NCBI RefSeq assembly: GCF_003056335.1
Contig: NZ_PYWA01000002.1
Location: 124,001 to 188,000 of the forward strand
DNA: 64,000 bases
DNA from: Paracoccus indicus
Lineage (GTDB): Bacteria > Pseudomonadota > Alphaproteobacteria > Rhodobacterales > Rhodobacteraceae
Reading direction: 5' to 3'
The notes under the pieces were generated by a model. It was given only the letters and a program-made list of their open reading frames with translations. It had not been told where the DNA came from and made no database searches. Shown piece after piece: positions 50,197 through 58,932 of the stretch (position 1 is the first letter of the stretch; the number at the start of each line of letters is the position of its first letter). The position numbers and the translations under genes were made by a program.

Positions 50197-51567
50197 ATGC
50201 CCTTGCCCTACGAACAGCTTGCCGCCATCCGGCTTGGCTTCGGCCTGTCGCCGCGCGGCCAGCTGCCCTCCGACCCCGCGCAGGTGGCGCGGCTGGTCGC
50301 GGAATCTGGTCCCGAACCCAACGGCATCACGCTGGACAAGCTGCGCGAATGGCAGAGCGAGGGGAAAGCGCTGGCCCAGAAAGCCCGCAACGGCACCAAG
50401 GAACAGAACAAGGCCAGCCGCATGCACAAGCAGCGGATGCGCGCGCTGTTTCAGGCCGCCGTCCTGCGCCGCTTTGCCCGCGCGGTCGATGACCCGACGG
50501 GCTTCGGCGAAAGATTGGTCTGGTTCTGGGCCGATCACTTCACCGTCACGGGCGGCAGCATCTATTACAACCTGATGTCGGATGCGATCGTTCAGGACGC
50601 CATCCGCCCGCATCTGGCGGGCAAGTTCGCCGACATGATGTTCGCCGCCGAAACGCATCCCGCGATGCTGCGATACTTGGACCAGACGCGATCAGTGGGG
50701 CCGAACTCGGTGATCGCCAAGCAGAAGCCCGACAAGGCGCTTGGCCTGAACGAGAACCTGGCGCGTGAGATGATCGAGCTGCACAGCATGGGCGTCGGTG
50801 CGGATTACACCCAGAAGGACGTCGAGGAACTGGCCGAGCTGCTGACCGGCCTGACCTACAACCCGCGCCAGCCCACCGTCTTTCGCGCCCGCCGCGCCGA
50901 ACCCGGCGCCGAGACGGTGCTGGGGGAAACCTATGGCGGCAAGGGCAAGGCCTCGATGGGGGACATCCGCGCGGTGATCGCCAACTTGGCCACGCAGGAG
51001 GCGACGGCCCGTCATATCGCACGCAAGATGGCCGTGCATTTCGTCGCCGACGATCCGCCGCAGGGGCTGGTCGACCGGCTGGCCGGGGTGTTTTTGGACA
51101 CGGGCGGCGATCTGGGCGCGATGAACCTGGCCTTGGCCGAGGCGCCCGAGCTGGAAGAGAACCTGCGCAGCAAGATGCGCCAGCCGTTCGAATTTCTAGT
51201 TGCCTCGATGCGCGGGTTGGGGATGACCGGCCAGCAGATCGATGCCCTGCGTCCCGCCGCGCTGCACCGCCACCTGCTGAACCCGATGGCGATCATGGGC
51301 CAGCCCTGGGCCGCCCCAGATGGTCCAGACGGCTGGCCCGAGAGGGCCGAGGATTGGGCCAGCCCCCAAGGCATCGCCATGCGCATCAACTGGGCCATGA
51401 CCAGTCCGCCCGAACTGCTGGGCCAGCTGCCCGACGCGCGCGACCTGCTGCGCGATGCGCTTGGCGATACCGCCTCCGAGGCCGTCGCTTGGGCGGTTCC
51501 GCGCGCCGAAAGCAACCCCGAGGGCGTGGCGCTGGTCCTCGCCTCGGCCGACTTCAACAGAAGGTGA
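50197..51567 (+). CDS. DUF1800 protein
   Basis: A 456-residue protein of the DUF1800 family. Typical motifs are RRFARAVDDPTGFGERLVWFWADHFTV (about residue 88), ALGLNENLAREMIELHSMGVGADYTQKDV (about 182) and RHIARKMAVHFVADDPP. No signal peptide. DUF1800 genes almost always lie next to DUF1501 genes, as here (four bases). The pair has no established function; proposals include polymer synthesis or envelope maturation. Confidence 0.85.
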   Translation: MPLPYEQLAAIRLGFGLSPRGQLPSDPAQVARLVAESGPEPNGITLDKLREWQSEGKALAQKARNGTKEQNKASRMHKQRMRALFQAAVLRRFARAVDDPTGFGERLVWFWADHFTVTGGSIYYNLMSDAIVQDAIRPHLAGKFADMMFAAETHPAMLRYLDQTRSVGPNSVIAKQKPDKALGLNENLAREMIELHSMGVGADYTQKDVEELAELLTGLTYNPRQPTVFRARRAEPGAETVLGETYGGKGKASMGDIRAVIANLATQEATARHIARKMAVHFVADDPPQGLVDRLAGVFLDTGGDLGAMNLALAEAPELEENLRSKMRQPFEFLVASMRGLGMTGQQIDALRPAALHRHLLNPMAIMGQPWAAPDGPDGWPERAEDWASPQGIAMRINWAMTSPPELLGQLPDARDLLRDALGDTASEAVAWAVPRAESNPEGVALVLASADFNRR

Positions 51568-51571
51568 CGCG

Positions 51572-52747
51572 ATGCTGACCCGACGCCTGTTCCTGAAATC
51601 CACGGCGCTGATCGGCTGTTCCGCTGCCGCCAGCCCGCTCATGTCCACGGCCTCCTTCGCCAGTGCCCCGGGGGAAAACCGTCTGGTGGTCATCATCCTG
51701 CGGGGCGCGATGGACGGCATCGACGCCTTCCAGCCCTATGGCGACAAGAACCTGCGCGCCCTGCGCCAGACGTTGTCGTTGGGCCCCGATCACGGCGCGA
51801 CCGATCTGGACGGCTTCTTCGCGCTGCATCCGGGCCTGTCCGAGCTGTTGCCCCTGTGGCAGGCCGGGCAGCTGGCCTTCGCGCCTGCGGTCTCGACGCC
51901 CTATCGCGACAAGCGCAGCCATTTCGACGGGCAGAACATGCTGGAAGCCGGGACCGGCACCGACATGGATCTGGCCGACCAGCAGGACGGTTGGCTGAAC
52001 CGCCTGCTGCAGGTGATGCCGGGACAGACCTCGGAAACCGCCTATTCCGTCGGGATCGAGAAGATGCTGATCCTGCAGGGCAAGGCGCAGGCCAAAAGCT
52101 GGACGCCCGAGGCATCGATGACGCTTGGACCCCAGGCCGAGCGGCTGCTGATGAAGATCTATCACGACGATCCGCTGTTCCGCGACGCCAGTGCGCAGGC
52201 GCTGGAAATCGTGGCGGGTCTGAAGAACGCGCCCGCGCCCGCCAAGCCCGAGGATGAACATATCGCCCTCGCCCGTTTCGCCGCCGACCGCCTGAACGGC
52301 GAGACGCGGATCGCCAGTTTCTCTCTGGCGGGGTGGGATACGCATTCGGGGCAGTCAGGGTCGCTGAACCGCAGCTTGGGGCGGCTGGCGCAGTCCATCC
52401 TGGCGTTGAAGGCGGACCTGGGGAAGAACTGGGACACGACCACCGTCATGGCGATGACCGAATTCGGGCGCACGGCGCGGGAAAACGGATCGGCCGGAAC
52501 GGACCACGGGACCGGGGGTGCGATGCTGGTCACCGGGGGCGCGGTTCGTGGTGGACGGGTCTTGGGCGACTGGCCGGGTCTGGCCGAGGGCGATCTCTAT
52601 GACGGGCGGGACCTGATGCCGCAGCGCGACATCCGCGCCTATGCCGCTTGGGCGATGCATGCCAAGTTCGGCATCGACAAGGCGGTTCTCGAAGGCAGCG
52701 TCTTCCCCGACCTGCAGATGGGCAGCGACCCGCGGATGTTGGCCTAG
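51572..52747 (+). CDS. DUF1501 protein with a Tat signal
   Basis: A 391-residue protein of the DUF1501 family (alkaline-phosphatase/sulfatase-like fold). The N-terminus MLTRRLFLKSTALIG has the twin-arginine motif TRRLFLK, so it is probably exported folded via Tat. Family motifs are VIILRGAMDGIDAFQPYGD (about 38), FDGQNMLEAGTG and MAMTEFGRTARENGSAGTDHGTGGAMLV (about 293). Shares CTAG stop overlap with the convergent receiver gene. Function unknown. Confidence 0.85.
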   Translation: MLTRRLFLKSTALIGCSAAASPLMSTASFASAPGENRLVVIILRGAMDGIDAFQPYGDKNLRALRQTLSLGPDHGATDLDGFFALHPGLSELLPLWQAGQLAFAPAVSTPYRDKRSHFDGQNMLEAGTGTDMDLADQQDGWLNRLLQVMPGQTSETAYSVGIEKMLILQGKAQAKSWTPEASMTLGPQAERLLMKIYHDDPLFRDASAQALEIVAGLKNAPAPAKPEDEHIALARFAADRLNGETRIASFSLAGWDTHSGQSGSLNRSLGRLAQSILALKADLGKNWDTTTVMAMTEFGRTARENGSAGTDHGTGGAMLVTGGAVRGGRVLGDWPGLAEGDLYDGRDLMPQRDIRAYAAWAMHAKFGIDKAVLEGSVFPDLQMGSDPRMLA

Positions 52748-53472
52748 ACCTGCGCGACCTGCGCCAGACGGTCCTGCACCATCCAGCTGAGATGCGTCAG
52801 ATCGGCGGCGATATTGCCGCTGCGATCCTGCGACAGGGCGGTGGCGGCTTCCTCCAGCGCGGGATCATGGGACGACCGCGCCACGCCCGCCAGGAAGCGG
52901 GTGATATAGTCGATGACCTCGGTATCGCTGGCATCCGACAGGACCTGCGCGGCATGGGCCAGATCGTCGCGCAGCCCGGCCTGATCGGGCTGGATCATGT
53001 CGTCGGGCAGGGCACGCAGCAGGCTGCCGCGCGCCTCGGGCGGCAGGGCGGCAAGGATGGTCTGCTGAAAGACCGCAAGGCTCTCGACCGGTTTGGGCAG
53101 GAAACCGTCGGCACCGGCAGCCACCGCGTGACCGGCCAGATCAGGGTCGCCCGACATGCCGAGGATGACCGGCACCCGCGGCCTCGCCTGATGCAGATCG
53201 CGGATCAGGCTGGCCCCGTCGCCATCGGGCAGGCCCAGATCGACGATGACCACGGCGGGACGATAGGCCGCAAGGTGACGCCGCGCCGATCGCAGGCAAT
53301 CCGCGCGGCGAATCCGCGCACCGGATTTCAGGCACAGCAGGCGGACGGCTTCGCTGGCAAAGCGCGAATCCTCGATCACCAGCACGGTCAGCCCGGTCAG
53401 GGGCCGCCCCGGCAGCGATAAACGCCATTGTGGCAAGGGTTTGTCATGGGTCTTGGCGAAATCCGTCGGCAT
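52744..53472 (-). CDS. Receiver-domain response regulator without output domain
   Basis: A 242-residue protein. A REC domain covers about residues 25-145: TVLVIEDSRFASEAVRLL has the acidic pair, VVIVDLGLPDGDG the phospho-acceptor Asp, and FLPKPVESL the conserved Lys. A helical C-terminal part of about 95 residues has no DNA-binding motif. The ATG at 53472 was chosen because of its GGGGATCAGAC leader; an in-frame ATG at 53490 adds six residues. Its kinase partner is not in the window. The helical tail might bind a partner or act as a phosphatase. Confidence 0.78.
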   Translation of the reverse strand: MPTDFAKTHDKPLPQWRLSLPGRPLTGLTVLVIEDSRFASEAVRLLCLKSGARIRRADCLRSARRHLAAYRPAVVIVDLGLPDGDGASLIRDLHQARPRVPVILGMSGDPDLAGHAVAAGADGFLPKPVESLAVFQQTILAALPPEARGSLLRALPDDMIQPDQAGLRDDLAHAAQVLSDASDTEVIDYITRFLAGVARSSHDPALEEAATALSQDRSGNIAADLTHLSWMVQDRLAQVAQV

Positions 53473-53601
53473 GTCTGATCCCCGTTCCATCTTCCCTGTC
53501 GCCAGTTAGCCGGGGAATGCTGAACAGAGCGTTAACGACGATGCTTTTCCTTCCAACAGCACCCCAAAGCCCCTAGATATGAAACGAAAGCGGAGGCATC
53601 G

Positions 53602-54006
53602 ATGATCGGACGACTGAACCATGTGGCCATTGCCGTTCCCGACTTGCAGGCGGCTGCGGCGCAATATCGCGACACGCTTGGCGCCCATGTGGGGCCGGCG
53701 CAGGATGAACCCGACCACGGCGTGACCGTCGTCTTCATCGAACTGCCCAACACCAAGATCGAGTTGCTCTATCCGCTTGGCGAGGACAGCCCGATCCGCG
53801 GATTTCTGGACAAGAACCCCTCGGGCGGCATCCACCACATGTGCTTCGAGGTCGACAACATCCTTGAGGCCCGCGACAAGCTGAAATCCGAGGGCGCACG
53901 GGTTCTGGGCAACGGCGAGCCGAAGATCGGCGCGCATGGCAAGCCGGTGTTGTTCCTGCATCCCAAGGACTTCAACGGCTGCTTGATCGAACTGGAGGAA
54001 ATCTGA
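53602..54006 (+). CDS. mce: Methylmalonyl-CoA epimerase
   Basis: A 134-residue VOC-fold protein. LNHVAIAVPDLQAAAAQYRDTLGAHV at the start, IELLYPLGEDSPIRGFLDKNPSGGIHHMCFEVDN in the middle and FLHPKDFNGCLIELEE at the end are the diagnostic methylmalonyl-CoA epimerase pattern with His and Glu metal ligands. It converts the (S)- and (R)-epimers before the mutase in propionate metabolism. TGATG coupling with the DUF1467 gene. Confidence 0.93.
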   Translation: MIGRLNHVAIAVPDLQAAAAQYRDTLGAHVGPAQDEPDHGVTVVFIELPNTKIELLYPLGEDSPIRGFLDKNPSGGIHHMCFEVDNILEARDKLKSEGARVLGNGEPKIGAHGKPVLFLHPKDFNGCLIELEEI

Positions 54007-54278
54007 TGAACTTGACCGGCGGTATCGTCCTCTTCGCCTCGATCTGGTTCCTGACGCTCTTCGTGGTGCTGCCTTTCGGCCAGCGCAGCCAGGCCGACGC
54101 CGGAGACGTCGTGGCGGGCACCCATGCGGGCGCGCCCTCGGACATGGCATCCTGGCGGCGCAAGCTGTTGATCACGACGCTGGTGACCGCCGCGATCTGG
54201 GGCGTGATCGCCTTCATCATCCTGGGCAATTACATCACCCGCGACGATATTTCCCAGCTGGACCACCTGATCCGCTGA
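54006..54278 (+). CDS. DUF1467 membrane protein
   Basis: A 90-residue protein with two transmembrane helices, about residues 4-23 (GGIVLFASIWFLTLFVVLP) and 52-75 (KLLITTLVTAAIWGVIAFIIL), separated by a short polar loop. It matches the DUF1467 family, which I recall being commonly placed after mce in alphaproteobacteria. Function unknown. Its last 44 bases overlap the 3' end of the convergent membrane protein gene. Confidence 0.82.
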   Translation: MNLTGGIVLFASIWFLTLFVVLPFGQRSQADAGDVVAGTHAGAPSDMASWRRKLLITTLVTAAIWGVIAFIILGNYITRDDISQLDHLIR

Positions 54279-54951
54279 TCGCCTGAAACAGGTGGGTGAA
54301 GGCGGCCGCCGCCAGCAGGGGCAGCATGATGTTAACCAGCGGCACCGCCAGCCCCAAAGCCACCAGCACGCCCGTCATGGTGATGCGAAGGGTGTTCGCC
54401 CGGCGCAGATCATTGGCCTGCACCGCGTCCATGTGACGGCGGGCGGCCATCTGGAAGAACTCTCGTCCCAGCAACCAGCCGTTCGCGCCGAAGAACAGCA
54501 CCGGCGCCAAGGGCCCCAGGAACGGCGTCAGCAGCAGGCTGGCCAGGCTGACCGCCAGAACCGCCGCCACCACGGCCAGCGACTCCAGCAACCCATCCAG
54601 GAAATCCACCGACTTGCCGCGCCTGCGGGGATAGTGGATCTGTTCCACCGCATCGGCGACCTGTTCGGCGAACAGCCCCGAGAAGCCCGCCGCCACCGGG
54701 GCCATCAGGAAGATCCCCATCAACGGGAACAGCGCCAGCGACCCCCATGACAGAACGTGGGACAGCTCGACCTGGCCGATCCATGGCAGGGTGAAGCCGC
54801 CCGGCAACCACAGGCGGATCGCCCAGAAGATGACCGCCTGAAGGGCCACGAACAGACTGATGGTCAGCGCGACACCCAGCAGCACCAGCCGCAGGATGCG
54901 CGGGCGCAGCAGGTCGGCCCAACCGCGCGTCAGGGCAACGACCGGCATCAT
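54235..54951 (-). CDS. EI24/CysZ-like membrane protein
   Basis: A 238-residue polytopic protein with about four to five hydrophobic stretches and the EI24/CysZ pattern LGPLAPVLFFGANGWLLGREFFQMAARRH (about 154-182) after SLASLLLTPFLGPLAP. CysZ imports sulfate, but EI24-fold homologues differ, so substrate is not assigned. It overlaps the DUF1467 gene convergently by 44 bases and the nitroreductase gene by four bases. Start MMPVVALTRGW is the first in-frame ATG of the fold. Confidence 0.78.
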   Translation of the reverse strand: MMPVVALTRGWADLLRPRILRLVLLGVALTISLFVALQAVIFWAIRLWLPGGFTLPWIGQVELSHVLSWGSLALFPLMGIFLMAPVAAGFSGLFAEQVADAVEQIHYPRRRGKSVDFLDGLLESLAVVAAVLAVSLASLLLTPFLGPLAPVLFFGANGWLLGREFFQMAARRHMDAVQANDLRRANTLRITMTGVLVALGLAVPLVNIMLPLLAAAAFTHLFQAISGSGGPAGKYRRG

Positions 54952-55511
54952 GGCAGGAATTGCGTCTTGGCGGCGATATCGGGGCGCGGGCGTTCGGGGG
55001 GCGTGGTGCCGGGTGTGCCGATATGGATCAGGCCCGCGATACGCTCATGCGGCGCAACGCCCAGATGGTCCTGCGCAAAGCGCTGGTTCAGCGCGGCAAA
55101 GCCCGTCAGCCAGGCCGCTGCCCACCCCGAGGCCAGCGCCGCGTTCACCAGCCCCAGACAGACCGCGCCCGATGACAGCATCTGTTCCCATTCCGGCACC
55201 TTGGGGCTGTCGACCGGCGAATGGATCACCGCCACGATGACGGGCGAGGCGAAGGCCGAGGCCGCCTTGTCGGCCGCCGCCTGATCCTGCCCATCGGCCA
55301 ACACTGCCGCATGCAGGCGCGGTGCCAGATCGTCCAGCGTCTGTCGGCCCAAGACGACGAAGCGCCAAGGCTCCAGCTTGCCATGGTCGGGAACGCGGGC
55401 GGCCAGGGTCAGCAATTCGGTCAGCTGGTCACGGTCGGGGGCGGGTCCGGTCATCAGCTTGGGCGGATGGGACCGGCGGGTTGCCAGAAACTGCAAGGTA
55501 GGCGTGGTCAT
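54948..55511 (-). CDS. Nitroreductase-family protein
   Basis: A 187-residue FMN-dependent nitroreductase-fold protein. RRSHPPKLMTGPAPDRDQLTELLTLAARVPDHGKLEPWRFVVLG (about 12-55) holds the FMN-binding Arg and Ser-like loop, and ASGWAAAWLTGFAALNQRFAQDHLG is near residue 128. AGGAG lies before the ATG at 55511. The family reduces quinones, nitroaromatics or related compounds; the substrate is unknown. The EI24-like gene follows with a four-base overlap. Confidence 0.85.
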   Translation of the reverse strand: MTTPTLQFLATRRSHPPKLMTGPAPDRDQLTELLTLAARVPDHGKLEPWRFVVLGRQTLDDLAPRLHAAVLADGQDQAAADKAASAFASPVIVAVIHSPVDSPKVPEWEQMLSSGAVCLGLVNAALASGWAAAWLTGFAALNQRFAQDHLGVAPHERIAGLIHIGTPGTTPPERPRPDIAAKTQFLP

Positions 55512-55610
55512 GTCATTCTCCTGTCCGGCAATGTCGGGGGGATGTTGCGGATCGGCGGGCGATGCGCAAGCGGACTTGCGCGGGACGGGGTGGGCGTGGT
55601 CCAAGGCGGC

Positions 55611-55883
55611 ATGGACGATTTGACCCATATGGCGGTGCCGGGAACTGTTTTCACCCTTCGCGCGACGCCGGGGGCGCGCCGCAACAGCATCGTGATGCAG
55701 GAGGGCATCCTGCGGGTCCATGTCACCGCCCCGCCCGAGGACGGCAGGGCGAACAAGGCGATCCTGAAGCTGCTGGCCAAGGCGCTTGGCGTGGCACCCT
55801 CGCGGCTGGTGCTGATGCGCGGGGCGGGCGCGCGCGACAAGCTGGTGCGTCTGGATCAGCCCTTGCCGGGTTCCAGCCGATAG
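55611..55883 (+). CDS. DUF167/YggU-family protein
   Basis: A 90-residue protein: TPGARRNSIVMQEGILRVHVTAPPEDGRANKAILKLLAKALGVAPSRLVLMRGAGARDK, the DUF167 (YggU/UPF0235) pattern of a small alpha/beta fold. Function unknown; often found near YggT in other genera. The start ATG has AAGGCGGC upstream. Its last 28 bases overlap the convergent gene. Confidence 0.85.
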   Translation: MDDLTHMAVPGTVFTLRATPGARRNSIVMQEGILRVHVTAPPEDGRANKAILKLLAKALGVAPSRLVLMRGAGARDKLVRLDQPLPGSSR

Positions 55884-56104
55884 TTGCCCTCGGGCAGGTT
55901 CAGAGCCAGGCGCAACTCGGTCAGCTGGTGCATGGTCAGGCTGATGCGGACCACCTCGTCGCCGTCCTCGCTCATCTGTTCCAGGACGACGCGATCCTCG
56001 AAGTTCAGGATCACCACATCCTCGTTCAGGGGGCGGGTGTTCGGTTCGGCCTCGTCGATCAGGGTGATCACGGTGGCGTCGAAGTCGTGTTCGATGGTGA
56101 ACAT
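55856..56104 (-). CDS. Small conserved protein of unknown function
   Basis: An 82-residue, acidic, soluble protein beginning MFTIEHDFDATVITLIDEAEP. Beta strands and a helix (RISLTMHQLTELRLALNLPEG) are visible but I do not recognise a domain. AAGGAGACTTCGG gives a strong RBS, which supports the start over upstream frame. It converges on the DUF167 gene with a 28-base overlap. Confidence 0.65.
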   Translation of the reverse strand: MFTIEHDFDATVITLIDEAEPNTRPLNEDVVILNFEDRVVLEQMSEDGDEVVRISLTMHQLTELRLALNLPEGNYRLEPGKG

Positions 56105-56252
56105 CCGAAGTCTCCTTGGGAAGGCCCGACAATCGCGTGAAACTCGGGGTGCGACAAGCGGGCGGGGTTTACGCCGCCACGGGGCAGGGTAAACTGCAAA
56201 GGAAGGCGGCGGCAAGGTCGGCGGAACAGGCATCGACAACGGGGCAGGGCAG

Positions 56253-57026
56253 ATGGACAGGTTATTCACAAGCCGCAGAACGGCTGCGGTCACGGCGGTT
56301 CTGCTGACGCTGGCGGGTTGTGCCGTCCCGGTCGAAAGCCCCCCGGTGGTGCAGGCGCCCGCGCCCGCGCCGGTCAGGCCGCTGCCCGCGGCATCCGCGC
56401 CCTATGACGCGACGCCCAGCAATGCCGCGCGGACCTTCGTGCAAGTCATGCGCCGGATGGAGCCTGCGGTCGAACGCGAATGCATCAACCGTCGCACCCG
56501 GCCCATCAACTGCGATTTCGCCTTCATCGTCGACGACCGCCCGGGGCTGGAGCCGAACGCCTTCCAGACCGTCGACAAGACCGGCCGCCCCATCGTCGGC
56601 TTCACCCTGTCGCTGATCGCCCAGACCCGCAGCGCCGATGAGATCGCCTTCGTCGCCGGACATGAGGCCGCCCACCACATCCTGAACCACCTGGACCGCA
56701 AGTCGGGGGCGGCGACGACGGCCTCGGTCGTGCTGGGGACGATCGCCTCGGCCTATGGCGGGGATGGCAGCGCCGTGGCCCGCGCGCAGGAAATCGGCGC
56801 ATCCGTCGGTGCGCGATACTACTCCCGCGATTGGGAACTTGAGGCAGACTACCTCGGGTCCATCATCGCGCTGAACGCGGATTACGACCCGATCAACGGA
56901 TCGCGCCTGTTCGAGCGTATTCCCGACCCCGGAAACCACATCCTTGGCACCCACCCTTCGCGGGCACAACGGCTGGCGCAGGTGCGGCGTGCCGTATCGG
57001 ACGTTCAGGCCGGCCGGATCCGCTGA
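56253..57026 (+). CDS. M48-family metalloprotease lipoprotein
   Basis: A 257-residue lipoprotein. Signal and lipobox TLAGC at residues 19-23, then a Pro/Ala-rich linker. The zinc motif HEAAHHILNHL (HExxH, about residue 141) and downstream ELEADYLGSIIALNADYDP with the third ligand Glu and Asp mark the M48 group (LoiP/YcaL/BepA-like). Ends THPSRAQRLAQV. It should act in the periplasm at the outer or inner membrane in envelope quality control. A DUF2254 gene follows after three bases. Confidence 0.87.
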   Translation: MDRLFTSRRTAAVTAVLLTLAGCAVPVESPPVVQAPAPAPVRPLPAASAPYDATPSNAARTFVQVMRRMEPAVERECINRRTRPINCDFAFIVDDRPGLEPNAFQTVDKTGRPIVGFTLSLIAQTRSADEIAFVAGHEAAHHILNHLDRKSGAATTASVVLGTIASAYGGDGSAVARAQEIGASVGARYYSRDWELEADYLGSIIALNADYDPINGSRLFERIPDPGNHILGTHPSRAQRLAQVRRAVSDVQAGRIR

Positions 57027-57029
57027 GCC

Positions 57030-58328
57030 ATGGCGCGCAAGGGCCATGTCGGCCGGCTGCAATGGCGGGTGCGGGAACTGTTGCAGCGGCTTTGGGTCCG
57101 GGTCACGGCCTTTGCCGTTCTGGGGCTGGTCTCGGCGATCCTGGGCTTTCTGCTGAAGGATGCCATTCCCCCCGGTCTGGCGGGAAAGATCGGTGCGGAT
57201 GCGATCGGCCCGATCCTGTCGATCATCGCCTCCAGCATGCTGACCGTCACGACGTTTTCTCTGTCGATCCTGACGGCGGCCTATGCCACCGCCAGCAGCA
57301 GCACGACCCCGCGTTCGGTCCAGCTGCTGGTCAAGGATTCGGTCAGCCAGACGGTGTTGGCCACCTTCATCGGCGCCTTCGTCTTCAGCCTTGTCGGGCT
57401 GATCATGCTGAAGACCCAGCTCTACGGCGACGGTGGCCGGGTGGCGCTGTTCGTCGCGACCCTGCTGATCGTGCTGATCGTCGTGGTGTCGCTGCTGCGC
57501 TGGATCAACCGCTTGGGCGAATTGGGCCTGATCGGCGACATGATGACACGGGTCGAGGATACGACGACCAAGGCGCTGAAGAACCGCCTGCAATCGCCTT
57601 GGATGGGGGCGAACCCCCTGCGCGGGTCGCCCCCGCCCGACAGCCTCGTGGTGCCCGCGCCGGTGGTAGGGCATGTCCAGAATTGCGACATGGAGACCCT
57701 GTCCGAGCTGGCCGAGAAGCACCAGTTGATCGTCTATGTGACCGCCACGCCGGGCGATCTGGTGCATCTGCGCAGCGCCCTGTTCCACGTCCGCAACCTG
57801 CCGTTGGATGAGGATGAGGCCAAGGCCATCCGCGCCGATCTGGTAGCCTGCGTCACCGTCCGCCCGACCCGCAGCTTCGAACAGGACCCGCGCTTCGGCT
57901 TCACGGTTCTGTCGGAAACCGCGCAGAGGGCTCTCTCGCCCGCGGTGAACGATCCAGGCACGGCGGTATCTGTGATCACGCGCATTCTGCGCATTCTTTC
58001 GGTCTGGCAGGAAAAGTACCAGCCGGATGTCGATTACCCCCGGCTCTACGCCGTCGAAATGAACGCCGAGGACCTGCTGCGCGACAGCCTGTTGCCCCTG
58101 GCCCGCGATGGGGCATCAAACTTCCAGGTGCAGCTTGCCGTGCAGGACTGTCTGCTGGCTCTGACTCACCTGGCGCCCCAGGTCTTTGGCGCACCCGCGG
58201 TTCGTCTTTCGGCGGAATGCCTTGAATATGCTGACGATGGCTTGGCGATTCAGCGTCAGCGCGATCTGGTTCGCCTGCGTGCCGAAGAACTGGGCGTTGC
58301 CGCTGACGCGGTTGTGACCAACGGGTAA
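57030..58328 (+). CDS. DUF2254 inner-membrane protein
   Basis: A 432-residue protein with an N-terminal set of four to five membrane helices (about residues 20-160) containing SIIASSMLTVTTFSLSILTAAYATASSSTTPRSVQLLVKDS, typical of DUF2254, and a C-terminal soluble part ending near the stop. DUF2254 is uncharacterised. The gene starts three bases after the M48 lipoprotein gene, suggesting a joint transcript. Confidence 0.85.
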   Translation: MARKGHVGRLQWRVRELLQRLWVRVTAFAVLGLVSAILGFLLKDAIPPGLAGKIGADAIGPILSIIASSMLTVTTFSLSILTAAYATASSSTTPRSVQLLVKDSVSQTVLATFIGAFVFSLVGLIMLKTQLYGDGGRVALFVATLLIVLIVVVSLLRWINRLGELGLIGDMMTRVEDTTTKALKNRLQSPWMGANPLRGSPPPDSLVVPAPVVGHVQNCDMETLSELAEKHQLIVYVTATPGDLVHLRSALFHVRNLPLDEDEAKAIRADLVACVTVRPTRSFEQDPRFGFTVLSETAQRALSPAVNDPGTAVSVITRILRILSVWQEKYQPDVDYPRLYAVEMNAEDLLRDSLLPLARDGASNFQVQLAVQDCLLALTHLAPQVFGAPAVRLSAECLEYADDGLAIQRQRDLVRLRAEELGVAADAVVTNG

Positions 58329-58483
58329 CATGGCAACCGCAAGCTGCACAAAAGTTCCATGCGGCGGTAAAAAAGCTGGCATATCGGCGGATTTATGCTT
58401 TAGTCGCTTCAGGTTCATACAAATGGACAGGTTTTGTCCATATCACATCGCGCTTTTTGGGCGATTCTGAAGAAGGGGCGCCC

Positions 58484-58876
58484 ATGATCGGCGTTATCGT
58501 CTGGAGCAATATTTCGCGCGAGAAAGCGATCATCTGGTGCGAGGATCAGGCCACCTTGGCGTATCTTCAAGGCCGGGCGAACCTGGTCGACCCGGATAAA
58601 TGGCCCGAGCCCGGCGATCTGGTCGAACTGGAAACCGAGACCGTCGGCAACCTTCGCCATGCCCTCCGGGTTTCGATGATCTCCGAACAGGCCTGCCCCG
58701 AATTGCCGCGCATGCTGGCGGAACCTTCGCCTGCGTCGCGTCATCCGCAACTGCGGGTGGTCGATGGTTGTGGCAGCGATGTAGGTCACAAGCCGCAGGG
58801 CGCGATTGCGGGCGGAATGCCGGGTTATCACGATACCTCGGGTCATGTCCGCCCGCGCAGCAGCGCTGCCAGCTGA
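58484..58876 (+). CDS. Small hypothetical protein
   Basis: A 130-residue soluble protein. The first half MIGVIVWSNISREKAIIWCE and LVDPDKWPEPGDLVELETETVG reads as a conserved beta-rich domain with one Cys and several Trp; the last 50 residues are Pro/Gly/Ser-rich and probably disordered. I do not recognise the domain, though similar proteins may occur in Rhodobacteraceae. GAAGGGGCG sits upstream of the ATG. It is transcribed alone and a strong terminator follows. Confidence 0.6.
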   Translation: MIGVIVWSNISREKAIIWCEDQATLAYLQGRANLVDPDKWPEPGDLVELETETVGNLRHALRVSMISEQACPELPRMLAEPSPASRHPQLRVVDGCGSDVGHKPQGAIAGGMPGYHDTSGHVRPRSSAAS

Positions 58877-58897
58877 ACCGAAGCTGACCGGATAGAA

Positions 58898-58930
58898 AAA
58901 GGCTCGGACCCGATCGGTCCGAGCCTTTCT
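58898..58930. terminator. Bidirectional intrinsic terminator
   Basis: A 13-base stem, AAAGGCTCGGACC and GGTCCGAGCCTTT, around CGATC, with A-run on one side and T-run on the other (AAAAA / CTTTCTT). It serves the hypothetical gene and the convergent ilvH end. Confidence 0.9.
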
Positions 58931-58932
58931 TG

